Positions 51,279-61,758 are shown, counted from the first letter of the stretch. The stretch: 64,000 nt of DNA from an uncultured Alistipes sp. (GCA_944320985.1 CALUJN010000087.1:44734-108733); one strand, 5' to 3'. Made by a program: numbers and translations. The notes: a model not told the origin generated them from the sequence alone.

Positions 51279-54200
51279 GTGCGCAAAATTCTCAAATATA
51301 CATGCTGGGTATTATTGGCCCTGGTCGTACTTCTGTTTGCGGCCATAGCCTTGCTCTACGTACCTGCCGTACAGGAGTTCGCCAGCCGCAAAGCCGCAGG
51401 ACCTCTCTCGAAGGCACTCGGCATGGAGCTCTCCGTAGGACGGCTCCGACTCGGATTTCCGTTGCGGCTTACGATCGAGGAGATCCGGCTGGTCGATGCC
51501 GCAGACACGCTTCTCGACTGCGGACGATTTGCCGTGGAGATCGATCCCTGGCCCCTGCTCCGACGAAGGGCGGTTGTCCGCACACTCGGTCTCGAACGGC
51601 TGAAGGCCTCCTACCGGGACTCCTCAACGGGATTCGGGATGCGGATTGCGGCCCAACGCTTCAGTCTGGAACAGGCCCGGGCCGACCTGCGGCACGAAAC
51701 GGCCTCGATCGGGCGGATTGCTCTTGACAGTGCGGCGATCCGCCTTCGGACGGGAAACGACAGCCAGCCCGAACAGCCGGATACAACGGCCCCGCTGCGG
51801 TGGCAGATCGGGCTTGATCGGCTGTCGATCCGCCACACGACCTTTGACATGGAGACGGGCGATGCGGAGTTGTCGGTCGCATTGGATGACGGTGAGGCGG
51901 AGCGCTGCCGGGTACGGCTCAACAGCCAACAGGTCGATGTCGCACGCGTCCGGCTTGACGGGGGCGACTATGCCTATCTGACAGCACCGAAGAGTTCGAC
52001 AGCCGGGAATGCGGAACAGACGGCGGAAAGCTCGATCGAGCCGAAGCCGGCCGAAAAGATTGCCGCGACATCGGGGACAATGCGGACGCCGGACGAGGAA
52101 TCGGAGGGTCATCCAACCACGGAGCCCTGGACCGTGCAGGTTACAAGTCTGATTCTGGCAGACAACCGACTGACATACGCCGAGTCGGGGCACTCCCCCG
52201 CGAAAGGGCTGGATCCGGCCTGTATCCGACTTTCGGGAGTGGCATTGGAAGTCGATTCACTCTACAACCGGGGCGGTGACATAGCCCTGCAACTCCGCCA
52301 ACTGGCCTTTACCGAACGGTGCGGACTCTCCGTCGAACGGACGGCGGGACGTTTCACGATGGATGCCGAAGGGATCGAACTCGCGGGGTTCGAACTGGCT
52401 ACGGCCGATTCGCGGATCACGGCCGATCTGGCAGCCGGTGCGGGAATCACACGCATGGAGCCCGCCACCCCGTTGACGGCCGGAATACGCGCCGAAATCG
52501 CCACGAATGATATGGGAAAGCTCTATCCGAAGGTGCTTCCCGCAGTGCTCCGCAACCGGATGATTGAACTGGATCTTTCGGCAGACGGAAGTCTTGATGA
52601 CCTCGAAAAGATCGGGGTCAGGATCGCTTCACCGGGACATCTGCTGCTGACCGTGGACGGAAAGGCCCGGTATCCGCTCGATCCGAAGCGATTGACGGCC
52701 TCGGCCCGGTTCCGCGGCTCACTGCGCAACGGAGACTTTCTGCTGGAGATGCTGCCCGACACGGCGCTGCGCCGGCGGGTAGCCCTTCCCGGACGAATCG
52801 GGCTCGAAGGCTCGGCGCGGGTGGCCAGGGAGACTTACGGATTGACCTCGGCGCTGACGGCCGATAAGGGCCGTATCGGGATCGACGGACGGTTCGAGGC
52901 CCGACAGCAACGCTACGATGCCACGATCCGTTGCGACAGTTTCCCGGTGGGAAGTTTTTTACCGGCGGATTCGCTCGGAAGGCTGGGGCTGCTGCTGAAC
53001 GCCCGGGGTGAGGGATTTGATCCGTTCGATGCGACGACGCAAGGTCAGGTCCGGATGGAGATCGGACAGGCCGAGTACCGGGGGCACGATTTCGGCGGAA
53101 TCTCGGTGGAGGCCGATCTCGCAGAACACCAGTTCACGGGGCATATCGAGGATCGCGACTCGGCTTTGCGGATAGACCTTGGCATGGAGGGACAGCTGAC
53201 CCGGGAACGGCAGCAGGCCCGGTTGTCGGGACGCATCGGATGGTTCGATCTGCAGACGTTGGGATTCGTCCAGAAGCCCATCGGCGGAGTCTTCGACCTC
53301 CAGGCCGAAGCTTCGGCAACCTCGACGGGAGATTACACGGCCCGCATCGCACTGGACAGCATCCGCATCCGGGACGGAGCCCGGATCGAAGCGATTCGCC
53401 CGACGTCACTGGAGTTCGAGACCGATTCCGCAGCCACCCGGGCCGGAATCCAATCGGGCGACCTGCAACTGCACTTCTTCTCGCCCGAGGCGCTCGACCG
53501 TCTGAAAGCGGCACTGCCCCGCACCCTCGAGGAGCTGGAGCGACAAATCCGCATGCAGCAGCTCGACATGGACTCGCTGAAACCCGTCCTACCCGATTTC
53601 GCGCTGCGGTTTACGGCCGGACAAAACAACATCTTGAACAACTTCCTGCGGACGAAACGCACGGCGTTCCGAGGTCTGGAGATGCGCGGGGCGAACTGCG
53701 ATTCGTTGCCGATGAGCGTCGGACTGCGGGTCGAGGGACTCACGACGGAGGGTCTCCGCCTCGACACGGTGGAGATGTCGCTTCGCCAGGAGGGGCCCCG
53801 CATGCATTATGCCCTGCGGATGGCCAACGCTCCGGGGAATCTGGACCACATCGCCGCAGCAGGCCTGTACGGAGCGCTGTTCCGCAATACCGCCTCGATG
53901 CACCTCTACCAACGGGACCGCAGCGGCCGCGAAGGTCTCCGCTCGGGTATCGACCTCGCGTGGAGCGACTCGCTCATCCGGCTGAGCCTCGAGCCCGATC
54001 CGCAGTTCGGATTCGAGCCATGGACCGTGAATCCCGGCAACTACCTTGTCTACCGCTTCGACCGCCGGTTGCGTGCCGATCTCGATCTGACCCGCGGCAC
54101 CCAACGATTCGCCCTGCACAGTCTGCCCGAGGAGAGACGCATGGAGGGAGTCCGGCTCGAAATGGCCGGACTGGGAATCGGCACGATCCTGGAGCTGCTG

Positions 54201-56054
54201 CCCTCGGCACCACCGCTCGACGGTATGCTGGGTGCCAACCTCGCATTGGGGATGGGAACCGATACGCTGGCCATGCGGGGTGAGATTTCGGTCGGCGGGC
54301 TCTCCTACGAACGGCAGCTTTTCGGAGACGTTGCCCTCCGGGCCCGTTATGCACAAGGGGCCGGGCAGGCTGCCGACGTACGTCTGGCCCTCGATTCGCT
54401 CGAGGTGCTGACCGCCGACGTCTCGTACGACAAAAGAGCCGAAATACCGCTCGATGCACGGATCGACCTCCCCGGCTTGCCGTTGCAACGCCTCAACGTC
54501 TTCCTTCCCGAGGAGATGCTGCGTCTGTCGGGCGTACTCTCCGGAAAGATCCGCGCCGCCGGCACGACCGCTCAGCCCCATCTCAACGGAGGAGTACACT
54601 TTGCCGGGACCACGCTTCGCGTCCCGATGATCGGCACGTCGTTCCGCCTTGCGGAGGATACGATCCGTTTCGACGACAGCCATCTGCGTTTCGACCGTTA
54701 CGCCCTGCTCGCCCCGAACCGGCAACCGCTGACCATCGACGGTGAGGTGGACCTCTCCGATCTCAGTCGCATGACGGCCGACCTGAAGCTGCAGGCCGCG
54801 GATTTCCAGTTCGTGAACGTTCCCCGCAAGGAGCGGACAACCGTCTACGGCCAGGCCTATCTCGATCTGAACACCTCGATCCGCGGACCGGTGGATGTAC
54901 TCACCGTACGCGGGAACGTCGCGCTGCTCGGCGGTACCGACATCAATTACGTCATGCAGAGTTCTCCCGTGGAGGTTAAGGAGCAGTCGCAGCATCTCGT
55001 CTCGTTCGTCTCGTTCAACGAAATCGACAACCGCGAGGCCTTCGAGGAGCTGCCGCCCGTAAGGATCGGAGGCCTGGACGTCGCCCTGAACGTCGACATC
55101 AACAACGACGTGAAGGCAGCCGTCGACCTCTCGACCGACGGCAGCAACCGCATCGACCTGCAGGGCGGCGGCAATCTCTCCTTCACGATGAATCCCCTGG
55201 GTGACACGCGCCTTGCGGGACGTTATCTCCTCACGGGAGGAACCGTACGCTACAACCCGCCGATCATCGCCCAGAAACTCTTCCGCATCCAGCCCGGCGG
55301 ATACGTCGAATGGCTGGGCGATCCGGCCGACCCGTCGTTCAACATCACGGCCGTGGAGAGCGTCCGGGCCAATGTCTCCACCGACGGGCAGGACTCCCGG
55401 AGCGTGACATTCAATATCTCGATCAACATCCGCAACACGCTCACCGATCTGGAGATTACCTTCGGCCTTGCGGCGCCCGAGGATCTCACGATGCAGAACC
55501 AGCTCAACTCGCTGACGGCCGAACAACGGGCCAACCAGGCCATGAACCTCTTGATCTACAACACCTACACCGGTCCGGGGACCACCGCCAGGGTCAGCAC
55601 CGAGAATCCGCTCAACACCTTCATCCAGAAGGAGCTGAACCAGTGGGCCCAGAACAACCTGAAGGGCGTGGACCTCTCGTTTGGCATCGACTCCTACGGA
55701 CAGGACGACCCCAACGGACAGCGGACCGACTACTCCTACCGGCTGTCGAAAAACCTCTTCGGCAACCGCATCCGGGCGGTCATCGGCGGCAAGTTCAGCA
55801 CCGATTCCGACCCGTCGCAGAACCTCAAGGAGAACCTCATCGACGACATCTCGATCGAATACATGCTCGACAAACGCGACAACATGTATATCAAGATCTT
55901 CCGGCATACCGGCTACGAGAGCATCCTCGAGGGTGAGATCACCGAAACCGGCGTAGGATTCGTCATCCGCAAGCGCCTCTCGCGTCTGGGCGACCTCTTC
56001 CGCTCGTCGAAACAATCCGCAAAACAGACCCGCCATGAAAACGAGCCTCAATAA
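51279..56054 (+). CDS. tamB: Translocation and assembly module protein TamB
   Basis: A roughly 1591-aa protein: one N-terminal membrane helix (ILKYTCWVLLALVVLLFAAIAL-type, about 5-30), a very long beta-rich periplasmic body of AsmA/TamB repeats, and the C-terminal DUF490/TamB domain (GRYLLTGGTVRYNPPIIAQK, PSFNITAVESVRAN, QNQLNSLTAEQRANQAMNLL, FGIDSYGQDDPN). It spans the periplasm and is thought to help move lipids or proteins to the outer membrane. The start is taken at GTG 51279 because the TTG at 51240 lies in a terminator. It overlaps the tamL gene by 20 bp. Residues 240-300 are a low-complexity, Thr/Glu-rich insertion. Confidence 0.93.
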   Translation: MRKILKYTCWVLLALVVLLFAAIALLYVPAVQEFASRKAAGPLSKALGMELSVGRLRLGFPLRLTIEEIRLVDAADTLLDCGRFAVEIDPWPLLRRRAVVRTLGLERLKASYRDSSTGFGMRIAAQRFSLEQARADLRHETASIGRIALDSAAIRLRTGNDSQPEQPDTTAPLRWQIGLDRLSIRHTTFDMETGDAELSVALDDGEAERCRVRLNSQQVDVARVRLDGGDYAYLTAPKSSTAGNAEQTAESSIEPKPAEKIAATSGTMRTPDEESEGHPTTEPWTVQVTSLILADNRLTYAESGHSPAKGLDPACIRLSGVALEVDSLYNRGGDIALQLRQLAFTERCGLSVERTAGRFTMDAEGIELAGFELATADSRITADLAAGAGITRMEPATPLTAGIRAEIATNDMGKLYPKVLPAVLRNRMIELDLSADGSLDDLEKIGVRIASPGHLLLTVDGKARYPLDPKRLTASARFRGSLRNGDFLLEMLPDTALRRRVALPGRIGLEGSARVARETYGLTSALTADKGRIGIDGRFEARQQRYDATIRCDSFPVGSFLPADSLGRLGLLLNARGEGFDPFDATTQGQVRMEIGQAEYRGHDFGGISVEADLAEHQFTGHIEDRDSALRIDLGMEGQLTRERQQARLSGRIGWFDLQTLGFVQKPIGGVFDLQAEASATSTGDYTARIALDSIRIRDGARIEAIRPTSLEFETDSAATRAGIQSGDLQLHFFSPEALDRLKAALPRTLEELERQIRMQQLDMDSLKPVLPDFALRFTAGQNNILNNFLRTKRTAFRGLEMRGANCDSLPMSVGLRVEGLTTEGLRLDTVEMSLRQEGPRMHYALRMANAPGNLDHIAAAGLYGALFRNTASMHLYQRDRSGREGLRSGIDLAWSDSLIRLSLEPDPQFGFEPWTVNPGNYLVYRFDRRLRADLDLTRGTQRFALHSLPEERRMEGVRLEMAGLGIGTILELLPSAPPLDGMLGANLALGMGTDTLAMRGEISVGGLSYERQLFGDVALRARYAQGAGQAADVRLALDSLEVLTADVSYDKRAEIPLDARIDLPGLPLQRLNVFLPEEMLRLSGVLSGKIRAAGTTAQPHLNGGVHFAGTTLRVPMIGTSFRLAEDTIRFDDSHLRFDRYALLAPNRQPLTIDGEVDLSDLSRMTADLKLQAADFQFVNVPRKERTTVYGQAYLDLNTSIRGPVDVLTVRGNVALLGGTDINYVMQSSPVEVKEQSQHLVSFVSFNEIDNREAFEELPPVRIGGLDVALNVDINNDVKAAVDLSTDGSNRIDLQGGGNLSFTMNPLGDTRLAGRYLLTGGTVRYNPPIIAQKLFRIQPGGYVEWLGDPADPSFNITAVESVRANVSTDGQDSRSVTFNISINIRNTLTDLEITFGLAAPEDLTMQNQLNSLTAEQRANQAMNLLIYNTYTGPGTTARVSTENPLNTFIQKELNQWAQNNLKGVDLSFGIDSYGQDDPNGQRTDYSYRLSKNLFGNRIRAVIGGKFSTDSDPSQNLKENLIDDISIEYMLDKRDNMYIKIFRHTGYESILEGEITETGVGFVIRKRLSRLGDLFRSSKQSAKQTRHENEPQ

Positions 56055-58344
56055 AGCGATACTCAGCATTGTGTGGCTGTTCCTGCTGGGGGCCTGCTCC
56101 ACCACACGCCGCATTCCCGAGGGTGAAGTCCTCTACACGGGGGTCAAACACCTGCGGATCCTCCCCGATTCGGGCGTCGTTCTCTCGACGGCCGCCGAGG
56201 ATGCCGCCCGGGAACCGCTCTCCGTGGCACCCAACAACCCGCTCTACACCCCCTACGTGCGGACCCCGCTGCCCATCGGGCTGTGGGCCTGGAACTACTG
56301 CTACACCCCCCGCGAAAAGGGATTCAAATACTGGTTCTACAAACGGCTGGCCAAAGAGCCCGTGCTGATCTCGAAGGTCCAGCCCGGAGTGCGAAGCCAG
56401 GTGGCCGTCCAGGCGCTTGAAAATTTCGGGTATTTCGGATCCCGGGTCATGGACTCGTTGCGATACCGCAAAAAAGGGCGTAAGGCCAAGATCGATTATA
56501 CGCTTCACATCGCTCCGCCGTGGTTCTACGGATCGATCTCCTATCCGCAGGTCAACGGCCCGATGTCGACGCTTGTCGACTCGCTGCGAGCCACCTCGCT
56601 GCTCCGGACCGGGGCACAATACAACCTCGACACGCTTTCGGCCGAACAGCAGCGCATCGCCTCCACCCTGCGCTCGAAGGGATACTACTACTTCCGCCCG
56701 GATTATCTCGAATATCTCGCCGACACGACCCGCCAACGTCAACGGGTCGATCTGCGGCTGACGCTTCAACCCAATCTTCCCCCGGCAGCCCTCAAACCCT
56801 ACCGGATAGGGGATGTCACCTTCCGCCTGCACAACCTGCAGCCCGGGCCCTTCGACACGCTCCGCATCCGCAACACCACGGTGATCGCCCAGCAGCCAAT
56901 GAAGGTCCGCCCCCGGGTATTGCGCCGCGTACTGACGGTCGAACCCGGCGAGATGTTCACCGTCGAGGCCCAGAACCGCACGCAGACCGAGCTCAACAAA
57001 CTCGGCATCTTCCGCTCGGTAAATCTCAGCGTCACACCCCTCGACTCGCTGCACGGGCAGGATTCTCTCAATGTCGAGATCGACGCCCGCATGGACCATC
57101 CGCTCGAAATCGCACTCGAGACCGACGTCACCTCCAAATCCAACAGTTTCCTCGGACCGGGGCTCACGCTCAAGTTGAGCCACAACAACCTCTTCCGCGG
57201 CGGCGAGGTCCTCGACCTCAAACTCAACGGCTCCTACGAGTGGCAGACTGGCAACAAAAACTCCGGAGGCCGTAGCTCGCGGCTCAACTCCTACGAATTG
57301 GGACTCAACAGTAACCTGAATCTCCCGCGGTTGCTGTTGCCCGAACGGTGGGTACGGCATCTGCGCTATCCGGGCAGCACCTCCTTCCAGCTCGGCGTCG
57401 ATCTGATGAACCGTCCGCGGTTCTTCCATCTGATCGCCTTCAGCGGTTCGGCCGGCTATCGTTTTCAGACCTCGCCTTATTCGCGCCACGACCTCACGGT
57501 CTTCCGACTCACCTACAACCGGCTCCTCCACACGACCGAAAGTTTCGACCAGACCATGGAAGAGAACCCTTCGATCGCCATGAGTTTCCGGAACCAGTTC
57601 GTCCCCTCGATCAGCTACACCTATACCTTCGACCGGAGCTACGGCGCGACCGGAAACCGCCGTTTCTACTGGCAGAACAGCCTCACATCGGCCGGGAACC
57701 TGCTCTCGGCCATCCTTGGAGCCGCCGGCGAACACCATCCGCAGACGCTCTTCGGGAACCAGTTCTCACAATTCGTCAAGGAGGTCAGCGAGGTGAAGTT
57801 CTACCACCGCCTCGGACGGCGCAACAACTGGCTCGCGACCCGTTTTCTCGTCGGTGTGGGATACGCCTACGGCAACTCCGAGGTGCTGCCCTACAGCGAA
57901 CAGTTCTACATCGGAGGCGCCAACAGCATCCGCGCCTTTACGGTCCGTTCGCTCGGCCCCGGCAGCTACCGCCCGCCCGCCGACGACAGCGACGGATACC
58001 TCGATCAGACGGGCGATTTCAAGCTCGAAGCCAATATCGAATATCGGTTCGGGATCCTGGGTGGGCTCAACGGAGCCGTATTCCTCGATGCCGGCAATGT
58101 CTGGCTGCTGAAAAACGACCCCAATCGACCGGGCGCCGCCCTCAAGTGGAATACGTTCCTCAATGAGATAGCTCTCGGCACCGGATTCGGTCTGCGCTAC
58201 GACATCAGCTACCTGGTCATCCGTGCAGACCTCGGAATCGGGATCCATACCCCCTATCCGAATCCCGACAAACGGGGCTATTACAACATCTCCCGGTTCA
58301 GGGACGGACTGGGATTCCACCTCGCCATCGGGTATCCCTTCTGA
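56035..58344 (+). CDS. TamL: lipidated TamA/Omp85-family outer-membrane protein
   Basis: A 769-aa Omp85 protein with a lipoprotein signal (LLGACSTTRR, C21), the mark of the Bacteroidota TamL variant in place of TamA. POTRA-like domains follow (about 90-330; LENFGYFGSRVMDSLRYRKKG, LSAEQQRIASTLRSKGYYYF, IGDVTFRLHNL, NKLGIFRSVNLSV), then a 16-strand barrel with YIGGANSIRAFTVRSLGPGSY (conserved L6 loop RxF) and terminal HLAIGYPF. It overlaps tamB and should form the TamB-TamL complex across the envelope. Confidence 0.92.
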   Translation: MKTSLNKAILSIVWLFLLGACSTTRRIPEGEVLYTGVKHLRILPDSGVVLSTAAEDAAREPLSVAPNNPLYTPYVRTPLPIGLWAWNYCYTPREKGFKYWFYKRLAKEPVLISKVQPGVRSQVAVQALENFGYFGSRVMDSLRYRKKGRKAKIDYTLHIAPPWFYGSISYPQVNGPMSTLVDSLRATSLLRTGAQYNLDTLSAEQQRIASTLRSKGYYYFRPDYLEYLADTTRQRQRVDLRLTLQPNLPPAALKPYRIGDVTFRLHNLQPGPFDTLRIRNTTVIAQQPMKVRPRVLRRVLTVEPGEMFTVEAQNRTQTELNKLGIFRSVNLSVTPLDSLHGQDSLNVEIDARMDHPLEIALETDVTSKSNSFLGPGLTLKLSHNNLFRGGEVLDLKLNGSYEWQTGNKNSGGRSSRLNSYELGLNSNLNLPRLLLPERWVRHLRYPGSTSFQLGVDLMNRPRFFHLIAFSGSAGYRFQTSPYSRHDLTVFRLTYNRLLHTTESFDQTMEENPSIAMSFRNQFVPSISYTYTFDRSYGATGNRRFYWQNSLTSAGNLLSAILGAAGEHHPQTLFGNQFSQFVKEVSEVKFYHRLGRRNNWLATRFLVGVGYAYGNSEVLPYSEQFYIGGANSIRAFTVRSLGPGSYRPPADDSDGYLDQTGDFKLEANIEYRFGILGGLNGAVFLDAGNVWLLKNDPNRPGAALKWNTFLNEIALGTGFGLRYDISYLVIRADLGIGIHTPYPNPDKRGYYNISRFRDGLGFHLAIGYPF

Positions 58345-58446
58345 GAGATCCCCGAAGCATCGGACGGAGACACCGAAAGAGGATCCCCCGAGACGGATTG
58401 CCCGGGTCGGGAATTGCACCATAAAAGGGTGAAGAGGACGAGCCGG

Positions 58447-60825
58447 CTAAAACGGATAACCGACGCCGAAGTTCAGCGCCGTATTCTTCCACTTGAAGTT
58501 GTGGATCCAGCGCTCGCCCGCCGGATTGTTCGGATTGTGCAGCTGGATGCCCCAGTCGAGACGCAACACCGCAAACTTGATATCGAAACGAAGGCCGAGA
58601 CCCGTATTGAAACCCAGCTGTTTGTAGAAGTTGTCGAACTGGAAGACCGCCTCGGACGAATACTCGTCGGGGTTCTGACGGATATACCAGATATTGCCCA
58701 CATCGAAGAACGTTGCGCCGTGGATCATGCCCCAGATCGGGAAGCGAAACTCCAGATTCGCCTCCAGTTTCACGTCGCCCGTCTGTACCGGGAAGTCGTT
58801 GTGCGGATTTGCCACGGAGCCCTGCCCCAGGGTTCGGGGGGTCCAGCCCCGCATGCCGTTGCTGCCGCCGCAGTAGAACTGCCGGTCGAAAGGTACCGAT
58901 TGTGAATTCCCGTAGGCCATCGCCACACCGCCGTAGAGATGTCCGACCACGGCCGTCACATCGCCCAGCATGATCTTGCGGCTGACACTCAAGTCCGTAC
59001 GGAAATATTGCGAATACTGAATGCCGAAAATCGTATAGTAATCCTTGCCGGCCGCCGGAGCGAAAAAGGCATGCTCGACGGCATCGATCAGATTGCCCGC
59101 CGTCTCGGCATTGAAGCGGATCGTCGTAGCATTGCCCCCGAAGTTCTTCCGCTGGTTGTTATAGCTGTAACCAAACGACAGCCCCCCGATGAACTGCGTC
59201 TGGAAACTGTTGATCAGATACTTGTTCTGCGTGCTCCCCAGGAACTCCGGATCCACCGGGCGCGTCATGTCGATCACGTTGATATCGATCGGACGCAGCG
59301 AAAAACTCGAATAGCGGTTGTTCGTCCACGAATAGGTCAGGCCTGCGCTCGACAGCGTGCGGGCGTAGTAGGGACGATCCTGGAAATTCACCGAAACCTC
59401 GATCTTCGTCCGGGGTTGGTTCACATTCCGGAAACGGCGGGCATGCCACGGCGCCAGGAAGCGCGGGAAGGTAAGACCCGTAGTGACCCCAAACTCCGTA
59501 GCTCGTTTTTTCCGGGCATCCGGAGCCTTCATGAACTCGTAACCCGCAGCGAACGACACGTCGAAAGACTCCGCACCGCGGAAAATGTTCCGGTTCTGGT
59601 ACCCCACCGTAGCCTTCAACCCGTAGAAACTCGACGTCGTGCTCCCCTCCAGATCCACCTTCACACTCTGGCTCAGCGTCGGCGTGCAGAGGATGTGGCA
59701 GGTCAGGTATCCCTCCCGCGTATAGAGCCGCTTTGTGGAGTCCGCCGTCTCGCCGATAAACGAGACGTAGTTCGTCGAGTCTGCCGACAGAGGCTGCTCC
59801 TCGAAGGCAATCCGCGTACTCTTGAAGTAGCCCAACGACATCAGATCCGCATAGGCCCGATTGACCCGCGAAGCATTGTAGACGTAATTCGGGTAGAGCG
59901 GAACGCTCTGACGAAGCATCCGGGGCCGAAGATTCGGACGTTTCTCGCAGATAATGTTCAGACCCCGGTAGTAGATCGTGTCGAGCCGCGACAGATAGGT
60001 CGTATCGTCGCGGATCTCCGCCGGGTCATAATCCGGAAAGATGTTGATCCGGTCGATGCGGTAGACCAGGTTGTTGTCCATGATCGCCTTGCCCCGCGCA
60101 TCGTATCCCGCCAGGTACTGCTTGATCACGACCCGAAGGTCCACCTGACGGTTTCCGCCCAGCGTATCGGCCAGATAGAGGATGTTGTTGACCGAGAAGT
60201 TGTAGTAACCCCGGTCGCGCAGATACGACGTGATCCGTTCCCGTTCGGCATCCAGGACCGTCACGTCATAGATCGCGCCACGGCGCAACAGCGTATGCGA
60301 CGTGTCGGGCAGCACGAGCTGTTCGAGGAACTTGTCATGGAACTCGTAGGAGATCGAGTCGATGCGGTAAGGGGCTCCCTGACGTGTCGTATAGATCACC
60401 GTGGCACGTTTCCGGCGCGAGGTCGTGTCGATACGGAACGAGGCCTGCGAATGGAAGAAGCCCTTCGAATCCATATAGACCTTCAGGTTTTCGGCACTCT
60501 TCTGTGCCAGGCTCACATCCAGGAGTTCGGGAGCCTCCCCGATCTTGCGTTTCCAGTCGTTCCAGCGATTCTTCTTCGTCGGGTTGGCCTGTTCGTAGAG
60601 CCAGACATAGAAATTCGTCCCCAGGAAGCGCTTGTTGGGCGTCTGACGGATATACTTCTCCAGTTCCGAGGCCAGGATGCGATCCTTGCGTGGCGTCGAG
60701 CGATCGGCCTCGATCTTCACCTTTTGCAGGAAGTAGCTTTCCTCGGGAATATGCCGTGTGACGCTGCAGGCCGAGCCGATCACGCCCAGCATCGCAGCAA
60801 TCCATATACGGCACCTCCGAAGCAC
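58447..60825 (-). CDS. Second lipidated TamA/Omp85-family outer-membrane protein (TamL paralogue)
   Basis: A 792-aa paralogue of the protein encoded by 56035-58344: lipobox VIGSAC (C20) followed by SVTRHIPEESYFL, parallel to STTRRIPEGEVLY; POTRA-like repeats (DSKGFFHSQASF, SYLRDRGYYNFSVNN, MSLGYFKSTRIAF); barrel with FYCGGSNGMRGWTPRTLGQGS, including the L6 loop (RGW), and terminal NFGVGYPF. It converges on the first tamL with 102 bp between. It has no tamB beside it. The preferred start is the GTG at 60825 (MLRRCRIWIAAML), 7 bp after the nitroreductase stop. Confidence 0.88.
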   Translation of the reverse strand: MLRRCRIWIAAMLGVIGSACSVTRHIPEESYFLQKVKIEADRSTPRKDRILASELEKYIRQTPNKRFLGTNFYVWLYEQANPTKKNRWNDWKRKIGEAPELLDVSLAQKSAENLKVYMDSKGFFHSQASFRIDTTSRRKRATVIYTTRQGAPYRIDSISYEFHDKFLEQLVLPDTSHTLLRRGAIYDVTVLDAERERITSYLRDRGYYNFSVNNILYLADTLGGNRQVDLRVVIKQYLAGYDARGKAIMDNNLVYRIDRINIFPDYDPAEIRDDTTYLSRLDTIYYRGLNIICEKRPNLRPRMLRQSVPLYPNYVYNASRVNRAYADLMSLGYFKSTRIAFEEQPLSADSTNYVSFIGETADSTKRLYTREGYLTCHILCTPTLSQSVKVDLEGSTTSSFYGLKATVGYQNRNIFRGAESFDVSFAAGYEFMKAPDARKKRATEFGVTTGLTFPRFLAPWHARRFRNVNQPRTKIEVSVNFQDRPYYARTLSSAGLTYSWTNNRYSSFSLRPIDINVIDMTRPVDPEFLGSTQNKYLINSFQTQFIGGLSFGYSYNNQRKNFGGNATTIRFNAETAGNLIDAVEHAFFAPAAGKDYYTIFGIQYSQYFRTDLSVSRKIMLGDVTAVVGHLYGGVAMAYGNSQSVPFDRQFYCGGSNGMRGWTPRTLGQGSVANPHNDFPVQTGDVKLEANLEFRFPIWGMIHGATFFDVGNIWYIRQNPDEYSSEAVFQFDNFYKQLGFNTGLGLRFDIKFAVLRLDWGIQLHNPNNPAGERWIHNFKWKNTALNFGVGYPF

Positions 60826-60832
60826 GGTCCGA

Positions 60833-61582
60833 TCAATGGTTATTGAAGAATCCCTTCTCCTTGAGCAGTGCAAAATAGCTCTCCGAAATGGCCAGATTGT
60901 CCTTCCGCACATAGCGGCGTTCGGTGAAGATCTTCGCCAGATTCGGCAGTCCGTTCTCCTCCAGCAGGCGTTTCGTGAGAGCCGACTCCTCGCGTTCGGC
61001 CCACAGTTCATCGATCTCCGCAGCCGTATAGTCCGTATATTTCTCATAGTGGACAACGGCCTCCAGCGGCAGGCGGTCGGTCAATTCCGGAGATTCGTCC
61101 GGATAGCCCATCACCACCGTCGTAAGGGGAATGACCCCTTTCGGGAGTTCGAGAATTCGGGAAATATCTCCGGCGGTATAGATCGTCGTACCGAGGATGC
61201 AGATACCCAGTCCGTGGAGTTCGGCCTCCACGCAGAGGTTCTGTGTGGCCAGAAGGGCATCGGCCGAGGCATTGAGGAACCAGGCGAAGTTGTCGTAGGC
61301 CGGATCGGCATCACGCTGTTCGCACCACATGCTGAAACGATGAATATCGGCGCAAACCGTCACCAGGCAAGGGGCTTGAGTTACCATCGGCTGGTTGAAA
61401 TGGCACGGAGCCAACTTTTCACGCAGGGCCTGGTCGCGGGTTACGACCAGCGAATAGAGCTGCATGTTGCCGCATGTCGAGGCTCGGGTAGCGGCTTCGA
61501 GGCAATCGCGCAGCACATCTTCAGAGATTGGAGTCGGGCGGAATTTACGTATCGAACGATGCTTGAACAGCGCACTTTTCAT
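60833..61582 (-). CDS. Nitroreductase-family FMN oxidoreductase
   Basis: A 249-aa protein of the NfsA/FRP-like class: FKHRSIRKFRPTPISEDVL (FMN phosphate-binding Arg), AATRASTCGNMQLYSLVV, LNASADALLATQNLCVEAELHGLGICILGTT and GVIPLTTVVMGYPDE. It probably reduces flavin, quinone or nitro-compounds with NADPH. It is upstream of the second TamL gene by 7 bp, so the pair is co-transcribed, without a known functional link. The ATG at 61582 is preferred; the longer frame begins near the promoter region. Confidence 0.93.
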   Translation of the reverse strand: MKSALFKHRSIRKFRPTPISEDVLRDCLEAATRASTCGNMQLYSLVVTRDQALREKLAPCHFNQPMVTQAPCLVTVCADIHRFSMWCEQRDADPAYDNFAWFLNASADALLATQNLCVEAELHGLGICILGTTIYTAGDISRILELPKGVIPLTTVVMGYPDESPELTDRLPLEAVVHYEKYTDYTAAEIDELWAEREESALTKRLLEENGLPNLAKIFTERRYVRKDNLAISESYFALLKEKGFFNNH

Positions 61583-61655
61583 AGGTAGACGGATTAAAAC
61601 ACTTTTCGTAAAACAAATCGACCGCGATCGCAACGATTCGGGGTGGATTTTTCCA

Positions 61656-61663
61656 CAAAAGTA
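61656..61663 (-). promoter_or_regulatory. Promoter -7 box for nitroreductase-TamL2
   Basis: TACTTTTG on the minus strand matches TAnnTTTG, 73 bp before the nitroreductase ATG. Confidence 0.55.
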
Positions 61664-61685
61664 GCAAAACTTTTAGAAGTTTTAC

Positions 61686-61693
61686 TATTTTTG
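61686..61693 (+). promoter_or_regulatory. Promoter -7 box for the dapF operon
   Basis: TATTTTTG matches TAnnTTTG. If used, the dapF mRNA carries a leader of about 310 nt containing the purine-rich repeats. Confidence 0.5.
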
Positions 61694-61758
61694 CCCATGA
61701 GAAACCATCCCGGGGCCGAGAAGCTGGGGAGGGGCAGAGGGAGGCCGATAGAAAGGGT

